Shown piece after piece: positions 14,428-15,848 of a stretch of 15,848 nucleotides of DNA. The stretch is taken from assembly GCA_964617565.1 (NCBI GenBank), contig CAZTYH010000069.1, positions 1-15,848 on the forward strand, in the 5' to 3' direction. The translations under genes were made by a program, and so were the position numbers. The DNA is from JAKJGV01 sp964617565. GTDB lineage: Bacteria; Verrucomicrobiota; Kiritimatiellia; CAIQIC01; JAGNIJ01. Under the pieces are notes generated by a model. That model was not told where the DNA came from. It did not search any database and was given only the letters and a program-made list of their open reading frames with translations. Each line of letters opens with the position of its first letter. Position 1 is the stretch's first letter.

Positions 14428-15336
14428 TCAGAAGCGGAACTGGAGACTGACCGACGGCAAAACGGAATAGTCCGGCTCGAACGATGCACGCCCGACAATC
14501 TCGTTCACACATTCATCTTCACGCCGCCGGTTGAATCGGTGCGCCGCGTCTATGCCGCCGTAGATGCTGCCGGAGTACCAGGTGAACTCAAAAAAAGTGA
14601 TTACGGCAAACGCGCCCCACTGCTCGTTCTCCGCCGTATGAACCATCCCGAAGATGAAAAGCGAATTCAGGATCAGCGACCGGAAGCCATTCGCCCATTC
14701 CCCTGCATAAAAATATCCAAACCCCGGCAACATCCCCAATGCACCGCCCAGGCCCGGTCTTTTATCCCTTCCGTCGCGATAAACTTCCAGCGCGTCCCGA
14801 CCGTCTGCTTCGGGAATGGGCGACCGATCCAGCGCCGCCTCTGCTGCATCCAGATCCTTTAACCGCACACGCGAAGCCGCCAGCTTGCGCGCCGCAAATA
14901 TCCGCTGCGGCTCGGTGGGGGCAGCGTCCAGCGCGCCTTCGAAATAAAACGCGCCCTCATCCCATCTTCCGACATCCATCGCGTTCTCGCCGCGCAACAA
15001 CAGTGCCCGGTCCGAAATCGCCGGGTCCGAATTTTCCGCGCGGTCGAGCATGCGGTCGGAAACAGCAAGCTTTTCTGCGCGATGATATTCATAAGCTGCC
15101 GCCCAGAACCAACCGCCGCGCCCGGCGGATTCCGACGCTTCCAAGCCCAAGCGGCGAAACTCTATCGCCGCCCCCGCGTGATCGCCCTCATTGGACAGCT
15201 CACGCGCAAGCGTCGGCCCCGCGCTCTGTCCATAAGCGAAAAATGGAAGATACAATAGCCCTGCAAAGATCACTTTAATAAACCGCGAATTAACGCGAAT
15301 TAACGCGAATTGAGGATGGTCTTTTAATCTCTTCAT
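14428..15336 (-). CDS. Exported TPR-like membrane protein with C-terminal DUF5683-like domain
   Basis: 302 residues. The ATG at 15336 is supported by a strong purine-rich ribosome binding site (GGAAGGA). The start is followed by an unusually long signal n-region, MKRLKDHPQFALIRVNSRFIK, then the hydrophobic core VIFAGLLYLPFFAYGQSA. The part QFALIRVNSRFIK is encoded by repeat D. Helical TPR-like repeats follow (about 42-180: ARELSNEGDHAGAAIEFRRLG, GENAMDVGRWDEGAFYFEGAL, RLKDLDAAEAALDRS). A membrane domain (about 190-270) begins LGMLPGFGYFYAGEWANGFRSL and contains two or three hydrophobic stretches. The protein ends SVSLQFRF; the final Phe with alternating hydrophobics recalls outer-membrane C-termini but is not decisive. 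It lies downstream of the YidD-like gene, 69 bases away, and is probably cotranscribed. The role may be in envelope protein assembly (inference from context). Confidence 0.75.
   Translation of the reverse strand: MKRLKDHPQFALIRVNSRFIKVIFAGLLYLPFFAYGQSAGPTLARELSNEGDHAGAAIEFRRLGLEASESAGRGGWFWAAAYEYHRAEKLAVSDRMLDRAENSDPAISDRALLLRGENAMDVGRWDEGAFYFEGALDAAPTEPQRIFAARKLAASRVRLKDLDAAEAALDRSPIPEADGRDALEVYRDGRDKRPGLGGALGMLPGFGYFYAGEWANGFRSLILNSLFIFGMVHTAENEQWGAFAVITFFEFTWYSGSIYGGIDAAHRFNRRREDECVNEIVGRASFEPDYSVLPSVSLQFRF
15279..15312. repeat. Family D repeat: tandem 10-base units TAACGCGAAT
   Basis: Three tandem near-identical units: a partial unit ending CCGCGAAT, then TAACGCGAAT twice. On the minus strand it lies in frame within the signal-peptide coding region of the TPR membrane protein. 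Confidence 0.8.
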
Positions 15337-15340
15337 CTTC

Positions 15341-15350
15341 TTCCTTCCCT
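15341..15350 (-). promoter_or_regulatory. Strong ribosome binding site of the TPR membrane protein gene
   Basis: AGGGAAGGAA on the minus strand, ending 4 bases before the ATG at 15336. It supports that start, and therefore translation through the repeat-D-encoded residues, rather than a later GTG. Confidence 0.6.
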
Positions 15351-15414
15351 AATCCGTTTTCATCCGTGCCATCCGCGGTAATAATCTTTCCCCCATTCGC
15401 GTCAATCAGCGGTC
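15351..15414. repeat. Family D-related repeats (ATCCGTG and ATTCGCGTCAATCAGCGG types)
   Basis: Units ATCCGTTTTC, ATCCGTGCC and ATCCGCGGT (15351-15380), then ATTCGCGTCAATCAGCGG (15395-15412). The latter holds the TGA stop of the YidD-like gene. These fill the gap between YidD-like and TPR genes, together with the ribosome binding site next to it. Confidence 0.7.
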
Positions 15415-15810
15415 CCTTTTCCGCCACCACTCCGTATGATCCGACACCGGATCGGCAAAACGGATCGTGTCATGCACATGCACCGGATGTTCCTGCAACA
15501 GCACCACAGACGGTTCGCGGACAAAACGATCCGCGATCAAAGGAAACGCCAGCAACCCATGCTGCACGCTCGCCTGCCGGAAATATTCCGAACAGGTCGG
15601 CACCAGCGAACAGCGGGCGCCGATCGCCGGGTTGATCTGGTTACGATAGAACGAAACGATCCACTGGCCGGGTTTCGACAATAAGTTCGCTTTCTTTTCG
15701 CGCTCCAGCTGACATTCGCGAATCAGATCCCACGACCAGAGCGCGCGGGAGGTTTCCAATGATTGGAAAACAGCAGGATCAATTTTTCCAATCATTGGAG
15801 AACGTCCCAT
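15406..15810 (-). CDS. yidD: YidD-like membrane protein insertion efficiency factor (divergent termini)
   Basis: 134 residues. The core PGQWIVSFYRNQINPAIGARCSLVPTCSEYFRQASVQHG (about 47-85) is diagnostic for YidD, including Cys67 and Cys73 of RC-x5-CSEY and the amphipathic helix before them. YidD helps the YidC insertase at the inner membrane. Two things are odd. The usual C-terminal GGxDPVP is not recognisable (IRFADPVSDHTEWW instead). The first 20 or so residues are encoded by palindromic repeat H. The family normally starts close to the WIVxFYR segment, so the true start may be an internal TTG or other codon near 15680; no ribosome binding site settles it. The stop is in repeat D. It lies upstream of the TPR membrane protein gene. 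Family call is good; start is weak. Confidence 0.78.
   Translation of the reverse strand: MGRSPMIGKIDPAVFQSLETSRALWSWDLIRECQLEREKKANLLSKPGQWIVSFYRNQINPAIGARCSLVPTCSEYFRQASVQHGLLAFPLIADRFVREPSVVLLQEHPVHVHDTIRFADPVSDHTEWWRKRDR
15753..15799. repeat. Family H palindromes (TCCAATnATTGGA pair)
   Basis: TTTCCAAT-G-ATTGGAAA (15753-15769) and TCCAAT-C-ATTGGA (15787-15799) are two palindromes with complementary centres, separated by 17 bases. They lie in the apparent N-terminal coding region of the YidD-like gene. Confidence 0.8.
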
Positions 15811-15843
15811 TTTCTTGTTTTGAGTTCAAGCGGCGTTCTCCAA
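15795..15843. repeat. 10-bp perfect inverted repeat around the apparent YidD start
   Basis: TTGGAGAACG (15795-15804) pairs perfectly with CGTTCTCCAA (15834-15843) across a 29-base loop holding the apparent ATG (15810-15808). The right side also repeats CAAGCGGC (15828-15835 and 15841-15848). The right-hand element is cut by the window edge. Confidence 0.65.
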
Positions 15844-15848
15844 GCGGC

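Overview
The window is about 15.8 kb of bacterial chromosome with moderately high GC, dense protein-coding content, and no rRNA, tRNA, CRISPR array or transposase that I can support. The taxonomic hint comes from gene style (Gram-negative lipoproteins, a discoidin-domain glycosidase-like enzyme, YidD beside a TPR membrane protein) and from the unusual variety of short intergenic repeat families. From memory such repeats resemble those in genomes of the PVC group (Verrucomicrobiota/Kiritimatiellota and relatives). This placement is a low-confidence inference, not a search result.

Left part (1-5552, all minus strand): the 5' end of a GbsR/MarR-type regulator with a near-consensus promoter and an 18-bp operator-like palindrome; a DUF1015 protein; and a two-gene operon in which a PotD-like polyamine-binding lipoprotein overlaps, by ATGA, a large membrane hybrid histidine kinase with its own receiver domain. 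Middle: a divergent promoter region (about 5553-5796) and, on the plus strand, a 1074-residue lipoprotein with two discoidin-like domains and a six-hairpin glycosidase-like catalytic region. Next, on the minus strand, are a dCMP deaminase followed by an RlmL-like THUMP RNA methyltransferase, and a short alkaline-phosphatase/phosphoglycerate-mutase-superfamily metalloenzyme. Right part: a plus-strand Rrf2 regulator tightly linked to a MiaB-type methylthiotransferase, a small membrane protein, and, convergent to it, a TPR membrane protein downstream of a YidD-like gene at the window edge.

The most striking feature is the short repeats. At least eight distinct families occur in 15.8 kb. They lie at gene ends so tightly that stop codons or C-terminal tails of about eight genes fall within or at the edge of a repeat: DUF1015, the kinase, RlmL-like, dCMP deaminase, metalloenzyme, MiaB-like, the small membrane protein and YidD-like. 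The signal-peptide region of the TPR protein and the apparent N-terminus of YidD are also repeat-encoded. Several repeats are inverted and could form long hairpins at gene 3' ends.

Functional links that can be argued are: a polyamine-type ligand sensed through the lipoprotein/kinase pair; an Rrf2 repressor controlling an Fe-S tRNA-modifying enzyme; and a YidD/TPR/small-membrane-protein group connected with membrane protein insertion.
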